Position numbers and translations under genes: made by a program. A stretch of DNA of 55,401 nucleotides from Streptomyces kurssanovii (GTDB taxonomy: Bacteria; Actinomycetota; Actinomycetes; Streptomycetales; Streptomycetaceae). How positions within the stretch are numbered: position 1 is the stretch's first letter; the number at the start of each line of letters is the position of its first letter. The stretch is from assembly GCF_014649695.1 (NCBI RefSeq), contig NZ_BMTN01000031.1:1-55401 (forward strand), in the 5' to 3' direction. Below are positions 8,807 through 17,657 of this stretch, piece by piece. Below the pieces are notes generated by a model. That model ran no database searches. It was given only the letters and a program-made list of their open reading frames with translations, and had not been told where the DNA came from.

Positions 8807-11233
8807 TCACGGCTCGAGCAGTGGCTGCTCGGTCCAGACGGTCTTTCCCTCGCGCGTGTAGCGGGTGCCCCAGCGCTCGGTCACCTGGGCCACCAGGAAC
8901 AGGCCGCGCCCGCCCTCGTCGGTGGTGCGTGCCCGGCGCAGGTGGGGGGAAGTGTGGCTGGTGTCGGTGACCTCGCAGATCAGCGACCGTTCGCGGATGA
9001 GCCGCAGGGTCACGGGGCCGGTGGCGTACCGGTAGGCGTTGGTGACCAGCTCGCTTGCGACGAGTTCGGTGGTGAAGGCCAGGTGCTCCAGGCCCCATTC
9101 GGCCAGCTGGGCCGTCGTCAGGCTTCTCGCCTGCGCGGCGGAGCCCGGCTCCGGGGGAAGCCGCCAGGAGGCGACGTTCTGCGGGGGGAGCACGCGGGTA
9201 CGGGCGATGAGCAGGGCGATGTCGTCGGCCGGGTGAGCGGGCACGAGGGAGTCGATCACCGCCTGACTGGTCTGTTCCAGGGGGTCGGCGGGGCGGGTGA
9301 GCGCCGCGCACAGCCGTGCCAGACCCGTGTCGAGGTCGAGGTGGCGTTCACCGACGAGTCCGTTGGTGTAGAGGGTGAGCAGGCTTCCCTCGGCCAGTTC
9401 GACGTCCCGGGTCTCGAACGGCAGGCCGCCCAGGCCGAGGGGTGGGCCGGCGGGCAGCTCGAGGAGGCTCACCCGTCCGTCCGGGGCCGTCACGACCGGC
9501 GGCGGGTGTCCGGCGCGCGCTACCGAGCACACGCGGGAGACCGGGTCGTAGAGGGCATAGAGACACGTGGCGCCGACGACCTGCTCGCCCACGGGCTGCT
9601 CACCGACGGCTTCCTGTTCCTCCGCCAACAGGCCGACCAGGTCGTCCAGGCGGGAGAGGACCTCGTCCGGTTCCAGGTCCAGACTCGCCAGGGTGTGTAC
9701 GGCAGTGCGCAGCCGGCCCATGGTGGCCGCGGCGTGGAGCCCGTGGCCGACCACGTCACCGACGACGAGGGCGACCCGGGCCCCCGACAGGGGGATGACG
9801 TCGAACCAGTCGCCGCCCGGCCCCGAGGCCGCCCTGGCCGGGACGTAGCGAGGCGCCACCTCTACGGCGAGCCGGCGCGGAACCGCCCTCGGCAGCAGGC
9901 TGCGTTGCAGGGCGAGCGCGGTCTGTTGCTGCTGCGTGTAGCGCCGGGAGTTGTCGACGCAGACGGCCGCACGCGAGGCGAGTTCCTGGGCCAGCGTGAC
10001 GTCGTCCGCTTCGAACGGGTCGGGGCGCCGTGAGCGCCACAGGCTCATCGCGCCCAGCACCAGGCCCCGTGCGATCAGGGGAACAACGATCAGGGAATGG
10101 ACAGCCGGGTCGGGCACGAGTTCCCCCTGCCGCGATTCCGCGGCGAACCGGTCGGGCGGAAGAACGGACTCCAGAATCGCCCGCCCCTCGGCCAGACACC
10201 TGGCTTGTGGGGTGTCCGGTGCGAAGTCGACGGGTTCCCCTCCACGCTGGGGGAGACCGGGCCGCAGGGCCAGGGCGCTCCTCACCGCCATCCGTACGAC
10301 GGACTCCGTCGAACCCTGGGCCGACTCCTCACCACGCGTCACCGGTCGCGCCAGGTCCACCGTCACGTGATCGGCCAGCTGAGGGACGATCACATCGGCG
10401 AGCTCCCAGGCCGTCTCGGCCACATCGAGCGTGGTTCCGATGCGGGCGCCGGCCTGGGCGAGGAGCGTCAGCCGAAGCCGGGCCCGATGGCGTTCGGTGA
10501 CATCCTCGATGGTCTCGGCCACTCCCAGGACCCGGCCGGACGGATCCTCCAGTCGGAAGGCCGATACGGAAGCGGCCCGCTCCCGTGTCGGATACCGCTC
10601 CAGGCGGGTGTACTGCTCGGTGGCGATCAGTGATCTTCCGGTCTCCAACACCCGGCGCACGCGGTCCACGGAATTCCGCGCGTCCTCCGCGACCAGCAAC
10701 GCACCGGTGGGCATTCCCCGGAACGAGGCGGCCGGAACGCCGGTGAACCGTTCGACCGAGCGGTTGACCCGGAGGATCGTCATCTCGGGACTGTGGACGA
10801 CGAGCCCGATCGGGCACCGGCGGAACAGCCCGTCGAGAACCGCGCGATCTCTCTGCCACTCGAGGATCTCCGCCGCCGGCGCCCCGACGAGGAACCACTC
10901 GCGGACACCGCCGTCGCGCAGGAGCGCACGTACCCTTAACCCCATCTCCACGAGCTGCCCGCTGCGATGACGCACCGCCAGTACGCCGAACCAGCCTCCG
11001 GCTCTCCCGCACATCGCCGCGGCCGCCCTGGCGGCCGGCCGGTCGCGGGGATCGATCAGGACGTCGCGCGCCGGACGGCCGATCATCTCCGCCCCCGGGT
11101 GGCCGAGCAGCTCCTCGGCCCGTGGGCTCCATCCGACCACGGTTCCCCGGTCGTCGAGCACCGCGGAGGCCGCGAGGTGCAGGGCGAATGGATCATCCGG
11201 GCTCTCGCTGAGCACCGTCATCCGCTGGTCCAC
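8807..11233 (-). CDS. PAS-PAS-GAF-PP2C(SpoIIE)-HATPase regulatory phosphatase
   Basis: About 808 residues from GTG 11233, chosen because GAGAGAGGTGG lies 9 nt upstream; ATG 11221 is the alternative. Order: two PAS-like segments, a GAF domain, then a SpoIIE-type PP2C phosphatase core with metal-binding aspartates in GGDWFDV and VGDVVGHG. A C-terminal anti-sigma-factor-type ATPase follows, with ELVTNAYRYA and DEGGRGLFLVAQ. Such proteins dephosphorylate anti-anti-sigma factors and act in partner-switching stress control, probably cytosolic here. No partner gene is adjacent. It converges with the ABC operon, leaving 14 nt between stops. Confidence 0.85.
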   Translation of the reverse strand: MDQRMTVLSESPDDPFALHLAASAVLDDRGTVVGWSPRAEELLGHPGAEMIGRPARDVLIDPRDRPAARAAAAMCGRAGGWFGVLAVRHRSGQLVEMGLRVRALLRDGGVREWFLVGAPAAEILEWQRDRAVLDGLFRRCPIGLVVHSPEMTILRVNRSVERFTGVPAASFRGMPTGALLVAEDARNSVDRVRRVLETGRSLIATEQYTRLERYPTRERAASVSAFRLEDPSGRVLGVAETIEDVTERHRARLRLTLLAQAGARIGTTLDVAETAWELADVIVPQLADHVTVDLARPVTRGEESAQGSTESVVRMAVRSALALRPGLPQRGGEPVDFAPDTPQARCLAEGRAILESVLPPDRFAAESRQGELVPDPAVHSLIVVPLIARGLVLGAMSLWRSRRPDPFEADDVTLAQELASRAAVCVDNSRRYTQQQQTALALQRSLLPRAVPRRLAVEVAPRYVPARAASGPGGDWFDVIPLSGARVALVVGDVVGHGLHAAATMGRLRTAVHTLASLDLEPDEVLSRLDDLVGLLAEEQEAVGEQPVGEQVVGATCLYALYDPVSRVCSVARAGHPPPVVTAPDGRVSLLELPAGPPLGLGGLPFETRDVELAEGSLLTLYTNGLVGERHLDLDTGLARLCAALTRPADPLEQTSQAVIDSLVPAHPADDIALLIARTRVLPPQNVASWRLPPEPGSAAQARSLTTAQLAEWGLEHLAFTTELVASELVTNAYRYATGPVTLRLIRERSLICEVTDTSHTSPHLRRARTTDEGGRGLFLVAQVTERWGTRYTREGKTVWTEQPLLEP

Positions 11234-11505
11234 GGCTGGACACCACCTCTCTCGGGCCACCCGAGTTCTTCCGCCGCTGCCGGTGCATGCCCGGGACCGG
11301 CGTGGCTCAGCCTGGACCGTTCGCCTCGCCGCGGCCCAGGATCCGAGGCAAAGCACGACAAATGCCATGCGAGCCTATTGAACCTGGTCGGGCCGAGCCG
11401 GCTTCCCGGCGTGGTGTCACGGCGTGGCGGCCCTCACCGGCGGCGTTCTGGGCGGCCGGCGAGCGAGCCCTGACGTGTTGTACGCCGCCGGCGACGACCG
11501 CGGTG

Positions 11506-12297
11506 TCACCCTCGCCGCTGACCGTCGGGCACCGGGACACCCGTGGTGCCCCGCGTGGGACCGTTCGGCGGCGAGGCGCTGACACTGGCGGACGGACTGG
11601 CGGACGGACTCGTGGACGGACTCGCTGGAGGACTGGCTGGAGGACTGGCGGGACGGGTCGCCGTGGGGGAGGACGCCGACTGGCTGGGACGGTCGTCGGA
11701 AGGACGGGGTGTCGGCCCGGCCTGCACAGGTGGCGGCGGATCGGTGGCAGCGGGAGCCTGCGGATCCGGTGATTCCGAGGGAGTGGCCGTCGCGCCGGGA
11801 CGCCGGGTCCCGGCAGGTCCTCGCTCCCTGGCACCTCCCCCTCGCGCCGGGCGTGTTGCCGGACGGTCCGGTGAAGGTGAGGCCGTCGGTGATCCGGTGA
11901 CGTCCACATCGGGCTCGTCGGGAGACGCCTGCTCCGGGTGCGGCAGTGCTCGTTGGGCGTCGGCGGAGTCCTGGGACAGCAGCGATGCCGCGATCAGGCC
12001 GCCGAGCATGGCGAAGGTGGCGGCGGCGAGGGTCCGGCCGCCGTACTTCCTCAGTCGCGGCGGAAGGCGGTGCCGGGCCGCGGTCACATCGGCCGAGGAC
12101 GTGGGGGACCGGGCGACGTCGGGGGACTCGAGTGAGCCCGGCTCCTCGCTGAAGAGGGCGTCCCACACCGGCGGGTCGGCTGCCGGAGCATCGCCGCTCC
12201 GATCGCTGGACGGTGCTGTGTCGGAGTCGTACGCCCCGCACTCCGGGCACGTCACGGTGCCGTTGAGGGTGCGTCGACAGGGTTGGCAGTAGTCCAT
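11506..12297 (-). CDS. SCO2400-type zinc-ribbon membrane protein with Ser/Pro-rich tail
   Basis: 263 residues. The N-terminus has a zinc-ribbon pattern (Cys4, Cys7, Cys17, Cys20) in the MDYCxxCRRxLNG form seen in the Streptomyces SCO2400 family. One membrane segment follows at about 89-108. The long low-complexity tail is rich in Ser, Pro and Ala, with repeated SPPASPP/SPSTSPSASPSAS units. The tail repeat is visible in DNA as repeated GGACTGGCTGGA-like units near 11,580-11,660. The ribbon should be cytoplasmic and the tail outside. Function unknown; possibly a membrane-wall spacer or regulator. The upstream 457 bp contain no other gene. Confidence 0.75.
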   Translation of the reverse strand: MDYCQPCRRTLNGTVTCPECGAYDSDTAPSSDRSGDAPAADPPVWDALFSEEPGSLESPDVARSPTSSADVTAARHRLPPRLRKYGGRTLAAATFAMLGGLIAASLLSQDSADAQRALPHPEQASPDEPDVDVTGSPTASPSPDRPATRPARGGGARERGPAGTRRPGATATPSESPDPQAPAATDPPPPVQAGPTPRPSDDRPSQSASSPTATRPASPPASPPASPSTSPSASPSASVSASPPNGPTRGTTGVPVPDGQRRG

Positions 12298-12754
12298 GCG
12301 CTCGACCGATCAGTGCGTGTGCCGCTGGAAGGAACCGTGCGCCGCCGACCGGGCCGGGCGGCAGTCACCGACCGCGGGAAGGCGACGGGCGTCTGTCGAA
12401 GGAATCCTTGGCATGTGCGAACCTCACTCACTCACCGGTCTGCAGGTGGGTCACCGGTTACCGAGGAAAACGGGACCGGGTGAGCCGCCGTTCAAGCTTC
12501 GACCGAAACGTGGGATACGCAACTCCCTTGAGGTTGTGGCTGGTCACGCCGGCGTCCCGGCCGCCGACCGGCCGGACTCGGCCCCCGTGTGGCCCCGGCC
12601 GACGCGGTGTGGGGGTGCTCGGCTGGCCCGGGCCGGCGGCGGAATGGTAGTGGTCGCGGCGGTGGGCACCGTCGTTGCCGTGCGGATGGCGCGCCGAGCA
12701 CCGGCTGGGCGGCGCACCGCGCCGCTTCTCGGCAGCGGCCCGCGGGGGACCGGC
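12298..12754. other. Intergenic region, no gene recognised
   Basis: This 457-bp stretch lies between the 3' end of the GNAT gene and the 5' end of the SCO2400-type gene, both on the minus strand. It should hold the promoter of the latter. Long open frames cross it on both strands but none has recognisable protein character or a convincing ribosome site. No clear promoter box or repeat was identified. Confidence 0.5.
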
Positions 12755-13264
12755 TCAGCCGACGCCGCGGCGCATGGCCACGCGTGGCCATCGGTCGAGA
12801 CCGTGTTCCGCTTCCCGTTCGCGGATGGTCCGCAGCTTCGGGCCGAGCGTGGTGTCGTCCAGGGCCCGGAATCCGCAGCGCGTGTAGTACGGGGCGTTCC
12901 ACGGGACGTCCGTGAAGGTGGTCAGGGTCAGCGCGGGGATGCCCTCGGTCGCCGCCCGGGCCGCGAGGTGGTCCAGCAGGGAGCGGCCGACTCCTCGGCG
13001 GGAGGCGTCCGGGTGTACGGACACCTGCTCGACGTGGAGGTTGCCGTCCACGTGGTCGGCGATGAGGTAGGCGACGGGGACATCGGCCCGGTTCACCGCC
13101 GCCCAGGCCCTCCCCGCGTGCTGATAGCGGGCGAGCTCCGGGAGCGGCAGAGGCGGGTCGTCGGCGATCTCGGGCATGCCGATGTCGCGGAAGCACCGTC
13201 CCGCGGCTCGTTCGATGTCCTGGAGTACGGACAGTTCTCCGGTGCGGACTGCTCGGATGCGCAT
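12755..13264 (-). CDS. GNAT family N-acetyltransferase
   Basis: 169 residues from ATG 13264, which begins MRIRAVRTGE; the frame is open upstream but the family homology starts here. The acetyl-CoA-binding motif A is clear: VEQVSVHPDASRRGVGRSLL, with the RRGVG P-loop. An acidic and hydrophobic C-terminal half with YYTRCGFRAL completes the fold. It transfers an acetyl group from acetyl-CoA to an unknown amine. It stands alone on the minus strand, next to the composite glycosidase pseudogene. Confidence 0.82.
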   Translation of the reverse strand: MRIRAVRTGELSVLQDIERAAGRCFRDIGMPEIADDPPLPLPELARYQHAGRAWAAVNRADVPVAYLIADHVDGNLHVEQVSVHPDASRRGVGRSLLDHLAARAATEGIPALTLTTFTDVPWNAPYYTRCGFRALDDTTLGPKLRTIREREAEHGLDRWPRVAMRRGVG

Positions 13265-13372
13265 CGGCCCATTGTTCCCGCGGCCCGCCGCGGCTCCCAA
13301 CTCATTTTGCGCCGTCAGGGGCGCGGCGGGACCGGCCCGGACGGTCCCCGCCCGCCCGCGGCGGCCGCCCCG

Positions 13373-14497
13373 TCAGCGGGCGAAGGCGATCAGCGCCAAA
13401 CGCACCGGACCGCTGACCTCGACGTGGAGGTTCTGCACGCCGGCGAGCCGGATGTCCGAGCGCAGGGTGACGTAGTCGTGGACCCCTCCCGTCGCGGTGA
13501 CGTCGACCGTGGCGAGGGCCGTGCCGTCCGATGTCCGCAGGATGAGCGATCCGGGGCCGGTCGCCGCGACGTCGAGCGAGACGGCAGTGGCGCCGTCGCC
13601 GAAGTCGCGGCTGCGGTAGACCAGTTCGCCTCCCTCCGCGCCCGCCGCCGTCACCGCGTCCCCCGAGATCCTGGTCCGGTCGACGATCACGGTGCCGCGC
13701 TGTTCGTCGTAGTCGACCGCGTCGAGGGGCGTCTCCAAAAGCGGCGCGCGGAGCCGGAGCGTCGCCGTCGACCTCGAGGGCCGCCCGCTGCCGGATGTCG
13801 GTGCTGGAGGCGCCCGCCAGGACCTCGTACCGGCCGGGGCCGACCGTCCAGCGCCCGTGAGCGACGTCCCAGAAGCCCAGATCGGCGACGGGGAACGAGA
13901 AGTCGATGCGCCGGCCTTCGCCCCGGGCGAGCCGGACCCTGCGGTGCGCGGCGAGCTGCCGTGAGGGCAGGGGCACGATGGGGTCCAGGGCCCGGGTGTA
14001 GAGCTGCACGACCTCGTCGGCAACTGTTCCATCAGCAGGTGGTTCTCGCTCAGGGGTGACACCGAGGGCCACACCGAGACGACGAGCCTGATGCCCAGCT
14101 GCTCCAACTCCCCGACCATGGCGGCCGGGTCGGGCCATTCGGCCGGGTCGAACTTCCACTCCCCGAGGTGCGTCCAGTGGAAGAAGTCGCAGACGATCAC
14201 GTCGATCGGCAGGCCGCGGCGTCTGTACTCGCGGGCCACGGAGAGCAGTTCCTCCTAGGTGCGGTAGCGCAGCTTGCACTGCCAGAACCCCGCCGCTCAC
14301 TCCGGCAGCATCGGCGTCCGGCCGGTCACCGCCGAGTAGCGTCGCTGCGCCGCGGCGGGGGCGCCCGCGGTGATCCAGTAGTCGATCTGCCGGGCGCTGT
14401 CGGCGACCCAGCGGGTGCCCGTCCGCGCGAGCTCGACCCGGCCGATCGCCGGGTTGTTCCACAGCAGGGTGTAGCCGCGGCTGGAGGTGCACCGGAA
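13373..14497 (-). pseudogene. Composite glycosidase pseudogene: GH31 fragment joined to GH3 C-terminus
   Basis: Read on the minus strand from 14497, the frame encodes a GH31 alpha-xylosidase-like segment (GYTLLWNNPAIGRVEL, later DVIVCDFFHWTHLGEWKFD). It is broken by two in-frame nonsense codons: TGA at 14299-14297, where the family has Trp in MLPEW, and TAG at 14257-14255. After SENHLLMEQ (about 14,028) the reading passes in another frame into a GH3 C-terminal fibronectin-like domain (DEVVQLYTR, GRYEVLAGASSTDIR). A 1-nt frameshift near 13,750 then leads to a CBM6-like end (GTVIVDRTRISGDAV, stop 13375-13373). No active enzyme can be made. Confidence 0.82.
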
Positions 14498-14791
14498 TGG
14501 TGCCGGCCCACTGCTGGCACGCACGGTGAGTTCGGGCTCGAGGAGGACGACCTCGTCGCCGGCCCGCCCCTCGATCTTGGCGACGACCTGTTCGACTGCG
14601 TGCCTCGCCATGTCCCGCGCCGGGATGGCGACGGAGGTGAGCCGTACGGAAGCGTGGACGGCGATCTGTTCCGGGCAGATCGCGACCACCGAGATGTCTT
14701 CCGGCACGGCCCGCCGTTGCTGGCGCAACAGACCGAGCAGCGGCTCCACGGCGGTCTCGACCGCGTGATGCGTGGCCCGGCACGGGCCTGG
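14498..14791 (-). pseudogene. LacI-family regulator, C-terminal fragment
   Basis: About 98 residues in the same frame as the following GH31 piece match the effector-binding C-terminus of LacI regulators: AVPEDISVVAIC, LTSVAIPARDMARHAVEQVV and ELTVRASSGPAP. There is no start, no DNA-binding domain and no stop after the usual LacI end. Instead it runs directly into GH31 sequence, so a deletion removed the lacI stop and the GH31 start. In related genomes lacI and sugar-hydrolase genes are often neighbours, which would explain the fusion. Confidence 0.75.
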
Positions 14792-14841
14792 AGCGGCGTC
14801 GCGCGGTTCATTCGAAGCCGCGGACGCAGGGGGATCGTGTG

Positions 14842-15678
14842 TCAGGGCCGACCCGCTGCCGGTACGGTGACTTCTGTGGTGAGGACCTGACCGGTGCCCG
14901 CCGGGACCGGGTCCGGTCCGTTGCTCCATTCCGCCGCGACGATGAACAGCGTCGTGCCGTCGGGACCGCCGAGCGTGCAGGCGAAGCCGCCTCGGTCCAG
15001 TTCGACGGTCTGCAGCACTTCGCCGCCCTCGGCTACCCGTACGCACCGCTTGCCGGGCACGTCGGCGTACCAGACGGCGCCCTCGGCATCGAGACAGATC
15101 CCGTCCGGGGTGCCTTCGCCGAGATCGGCCCACACCCGCCGGCCGGAAAGCCCGCCGTCGGGGTCGATGTCGAAGGCCGCGAGGCTGTGGCCGTACGACT
15201 CGGCGACGACGAGGCTCGAGTCGTCGGCGGTCACCGCCATGCCGTTGGGGAAGGCGAGACCGTCGGCCACCTGCCGAACCGCGCCGTCCGGTGTCGCCAG
15301 GATGACGACGCCCGTCTCGTACGGCGCGCCGGCCATCATGTCGAAGCCGATGCTGTTGACGTACGCGTTCCCGCGGCCGTCCACGACGATGTCGTTCCAG
15401 CCGGGCCGCCTGCCCAGCTCGGCATGCGTGACCAGCGACCCGTCCGGCTCACGGCGCAGCAGGAGCCCGTCGGGGGACGAGACGAGCAGCATCCGCCCGT
15501 CCGGAAGGAAGGCGGTGCACAGCGGCAGTGACGTCAGGCGCGCGACCGTCTCGCTCCGGCCGTTGAGGTCCACGGCGATCACCTCGCCCGCGGACCAGTC
15601 GGAGAAGTAGAGCCGGTCACCGTGCCATCGTGGTGACTCCACGAGGCCGTGTCCGGTCACCAGTGTTCGCAGAGTCAC
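14842..15678 (-). CDS. SMP-30/gluconolactonase family protein
   Basis: 278 residues from GTG 15678, which follows GATGGAGG by 4 nt; ATG 15699 is the alternative. It shows the six-bladed propeller features of the SMP-30/gluconolactonase/LRE group: LVESPRWHGDRLYFSDW at the start, RRPGWNDIVVDGRGNAYV, and GTPDGICLDAEGAVWYAD. These carry the acidic and Asn metal ligands. It probably hydrolyses a sugar lactone or related ester in the cytosol. It lies directly upstream of the broken LacI-GH31 sequences on the same strand, so it may be a survivor of a sugar-use operon. Confidence 0.82.
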   Translation of the reverse strand: MTLRTLVTGHGLVESPRWHGDRLYFSDWSAGEVIAVDLNGRSETVARLTSLPLCTAFLPDGRMLLVSSPDGLLLRREPDGSLVTHAELGRRPGWNDIVVDGRGNAYVNSIGFDMMAGAPYETGVVILATPDGAVRQVADGLAFPNGMAVTADDSSLVVAESYGHSLAAFDIDPDGGLSGRRVWADLGEGTPDGICLDAEGAVWYADVPGKRCVRVAEGGEVLQTVELDRGGFACTLGGPDGTTLFIVAAEWSNGPDPVPAGTGQVLTTEVTVPAAGRP

Positions 15679-15900
15679 TTTGCCTCCATCGTCGGCCATG
15701 TACCGGTTCTGACCGCCGGCCGACGCAGAACTCATCGCCGTGGCCGACCGAACGGCCCATACGCACGCCACCGGCCCCGCACGACCACCCGGCACGCCCT
15801 TCTCGGCGCGCTCACGAGGCCACCCCGCAGGTCTCCCCGATTCGCGAGCGAGCCCTGTTGCTCACGCTTCATCCATTCGTCGAACGAAAGTGATACCGCC

Positions 15901-16395
15901 GTGCGACCTCGTCTCTTCACCGTCGATCTGCCCGGCCCGGGACGGCTGAGCACCATGGCCAGGCCCCGGGGTGCGGACTGGCTCGAGGACGAGATGGGCG
16001 CCCTGCGCTCCGCTGGTGTCGACGTGCTCGTGTGCGGACTCACGCAGGCCGAGCTCGACGAACTCGGTCTCGCCCTGGAAGCCCGGGCGGCTGCGGACGC
16101 AGGGTTGCGGTTCGTCGCTGTTCCCGTACCCGACCGCACCGTTCCCGACCTTGCCACGGTTCTGCCGACGCTGCGGAAGCTCGCGGAGAGCCTTCGTGAG
16201 GGGGCGCACGTCGTCACTCACTGCCGCTTCGGCATAGGACGCGCTTCTCTCCTCGCCGCAGCCCTCCTGGTCCTCAACGGCGTCGATCACGGCCTTGCGT
16301 GGGAGCGCCTCGAGCAGGCGCGGGGACTCGCTGTCCCCGACACTCCCGAACAGCGGGACTGGACGGTCGACCTGCGCCAGTACGCTCGGACTTGA
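15901..16395 (+). CDS. Protein tyrosine phosphatase-like (dual-specificity fold)
   Basis: 164 residues from GTG 15901; the frame is open upstream but family-like sequence begins at RPRLFTVDLPGPG. The signature loop HCRFGIGR (Cys-x5-Arg) is intact, and a general-acid loop probably lies in the VPVPDRTVP region. It would dephosphorylate tyrosine or a phospho-metabolite through a cysteine intermediate. No good ribosome site is visible, so the start is uncertain. Its stop lies inside a hairpin shared with the convergent MerR gene. Confidence 0.75.
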   Translation: MRPRLFTVDLPGPGRLSTMARPRGADWLEDEMGALRSAGVDVLVCGLTQAELDELGLALEARAAADAGLRFVAVPVPDRTVPDLATVLPTLRKLAESLREGAHVVTHCRFGIGRASLLAAALLVLNGVDHGLAWERLEQARGLAVPDTPEQRDWTVDLRQYART

Positions 16396-16412
16396 CGCTC
16401 GGACGCGTCAAG
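16391..16412. terminator. Bidirectional hairpin covering two stop codons
   Basis: CTTGACGC (16391-16398) and GCGTCAAG (16405-16412) form a perfect 8-bp stem with a 6-nt loop. The stop of the phosphatase (16393-16395) is in the left arm and the stop of the MerR gene (16408-16410, minus strand) in the right arm. It can end transcription from either side. Confidence 0.6.
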
Positions 16413-17124
16413 GGGTGTGGCCGAGGTACCGCAGGTAGGCATGCAGAGCCGCGGAAGCCCTGAGCCGGTGGAGGCTGCGGCGGTGGAGCTCCCGTTGCCT
16501 GTTCGTCAGTTCGCCGAGCACGCGGTCGGGGCTGCCGGAGGCCCGGAGTTCGCCCAGTACCGCGTTGATGGTGGCCAACGGGTAGTGCCCTCGCCGCAAC
16601 AGGGCGACGATCTGTGCGGCGTGGAGCTCCGAGCGGGAGTAGACGCGGTATCCCGTGCCCGGCTCCCGGTCCGGTCGCAGGAGACCATGGGACTCCCAGA
16701 GCCGGAGCACGGGTGGCCGGACGCCTACGGCGCGGGCGACCTCGCCGATGCGCATGCCGGGAGGCGCGGTGGCTGTGGTGACCGCCGGGTGCGCGAGGAC
16801 GGTGCCCAGGGCCTCGTGCACCGCCGCCAGTTCGGCGCGTTCCCGGTCCAGTCGGGCATGACCGGCGTCGAGAGCGGCCAGCGCGGTCTCCAGATCGCCG
16901 TCGTGTACGGCCCGCATGACGGTGCGGGCCGTGGCCCAGCCGTGCCCGGCGGCAGCTGCTCGAGCCGTGGCGAGGGCTTCGGCGTGCGCGGTGGTGAAGA
17001 CGCGGTAGCCACTGGCGGTGCGCTCGACCGGTGGCAGAACCCCCGTGTCCACGTAGTTGCGGACCTGCTGGACCGAGATGCCGGCCGTCCGCGCGAGGTC
17101 GACGGCCCGCAGGCGGTTCGCCAC
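16408..17124 (-). CDS. TioE-like MerR regulator with two MerR domains
   Basis: 238 residues with two MerR-type winged helix-turn-helix domains in tandem: one at about 3-65 (VDLARTAGISVQQVRNYVDTG) and one at about 122-190 (IGEVARAVGVRPPVLRLWESHG). A helical linker rich in Ala and Glu joins them. This layout matches the TioE group of regulators, first noted near antibiotic genes. There is no cysteine cluster for metal sensing and no large effector domain. It is divergent from the small gene at 17328, with inverted repeats between. Confidence 0.8.
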   Translation of the reverse strand: MANRLRAVDLARTAGISVQQVRNYVDTGVLPPVERTASGYRVFTTAHAEALATARAAAAGHGWATARTVMRAVHDGDLETALAALDAGHARLDRERAELAAVHEALGTVLAHPAVTTATAPPGMRIGEVARAVGVRPPVLRLWESHGLLRPDREPGTGYRVYSRSELHAAQIVALLRRGHYPLATINAVLGELRASGSPDRVLGELTNRQRELHRRSLHRLRASAALHAYLRYLGHTP

Positions 17125-17184
17125 GTCACCTCCACCCCCTCGGCTGCCGCGCCCGACAGCTCACTGTGATGCCTCACCACTGTT

Positions 17185-17241
17185 TGAGACTTATCAGGCA
17201 TATCAAAGAGCTGATCAGCGGTGACCGTCCTCAAAGTCTCA
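17185..17241. promoter_or_regulatory. Inverted repeat TGAGACTT/AAGTCTCA in a divergent promoter
   Basis: TGAGACTT (17185-17192) and AAGTCTCA (17234-17241) are a perfect 8-bp inverted pair 41 bp apart, with a palindrome CTGATCAG (17211-17218) between. They lie in the AT-richer space between the TioE-like gene and the 65-residue gene. A two-DNA-binding-domain protein could bridge such sites. Function is inferred. Confidence 0.4.
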
Positions 17242-17327
17242 CATTGCACTTGAATGAAACAATTGATACCGCAGGCCCGGGCCCGCTGTGGGCGGGTCCG
17301 AACCGTTCAGTGAGGGGAGACAAGGGC

Positions 17328-17525
17328 GTGAAGTTCGTTCTGGAAGTCGACGTGGACGCCGGGCTGCCGGCGGAGGAAACGGCGGGCGAGTTGGGCCGCA
17401 TCCTCCGTTACTGGGGCGGAAACCTGAACCACTACGCGCTGAAGCCGGGCGACGGGTCGGCCGTTTACGACTCGCGGTACCAGGAGGTCGGCCGGTGGCG
17501 GATCGTGGAGGCCGACGGATCCTGA
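17328..17525 (+). CDS. Small conserved actinomycete hypothetical protein
   Basis: 65 residues from GTG 17328, with GAGGGGAG upstream. The sequence KFVLEVD...ELGRILRYWGGNL...YDSRYQEVGRWRIV resembles a family of small soluble proteins common in streptomycetes. No function is known and no motif for catalysis or binding can be named. It is divergent from the TioE-like regulator and might be under its control. Confidence 0.65.
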   Translation: MKFVLEVDVDAGLPAEETAGELGRILRYWGGNLNHYALKPGDGSAVYDSRYQEVGRWRIVEADGS

Positions 17526-17657
17526 CCGCACGGCCGGGGCCCGCACCGCGATGCAGCGGCAGTTGAGGGCCGGATCGATGGGGGACCGCGGATGTCACGC
17601 GGTCCTCGCCGTCGATGCCGGCCCTTGTTGTGGTCACCGTCCGGCGGGCGGGCCCGG

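Noticed and set aside
11560-11670. CRISPR-like short repeats
   Set aside because: The repeats (GGACTGGC/GGACGGAC units) are contiguous and code for the Ser/Pro-rich tail of the zinc-ribbon protein; there are no unique spacers.
12296-14059. 587-codon plus-strand frame
   Set aside because: Runs antisense through the GNAT gene and the GH3 fragment; low-complexity Arg/Gly-rich translation, no motif.
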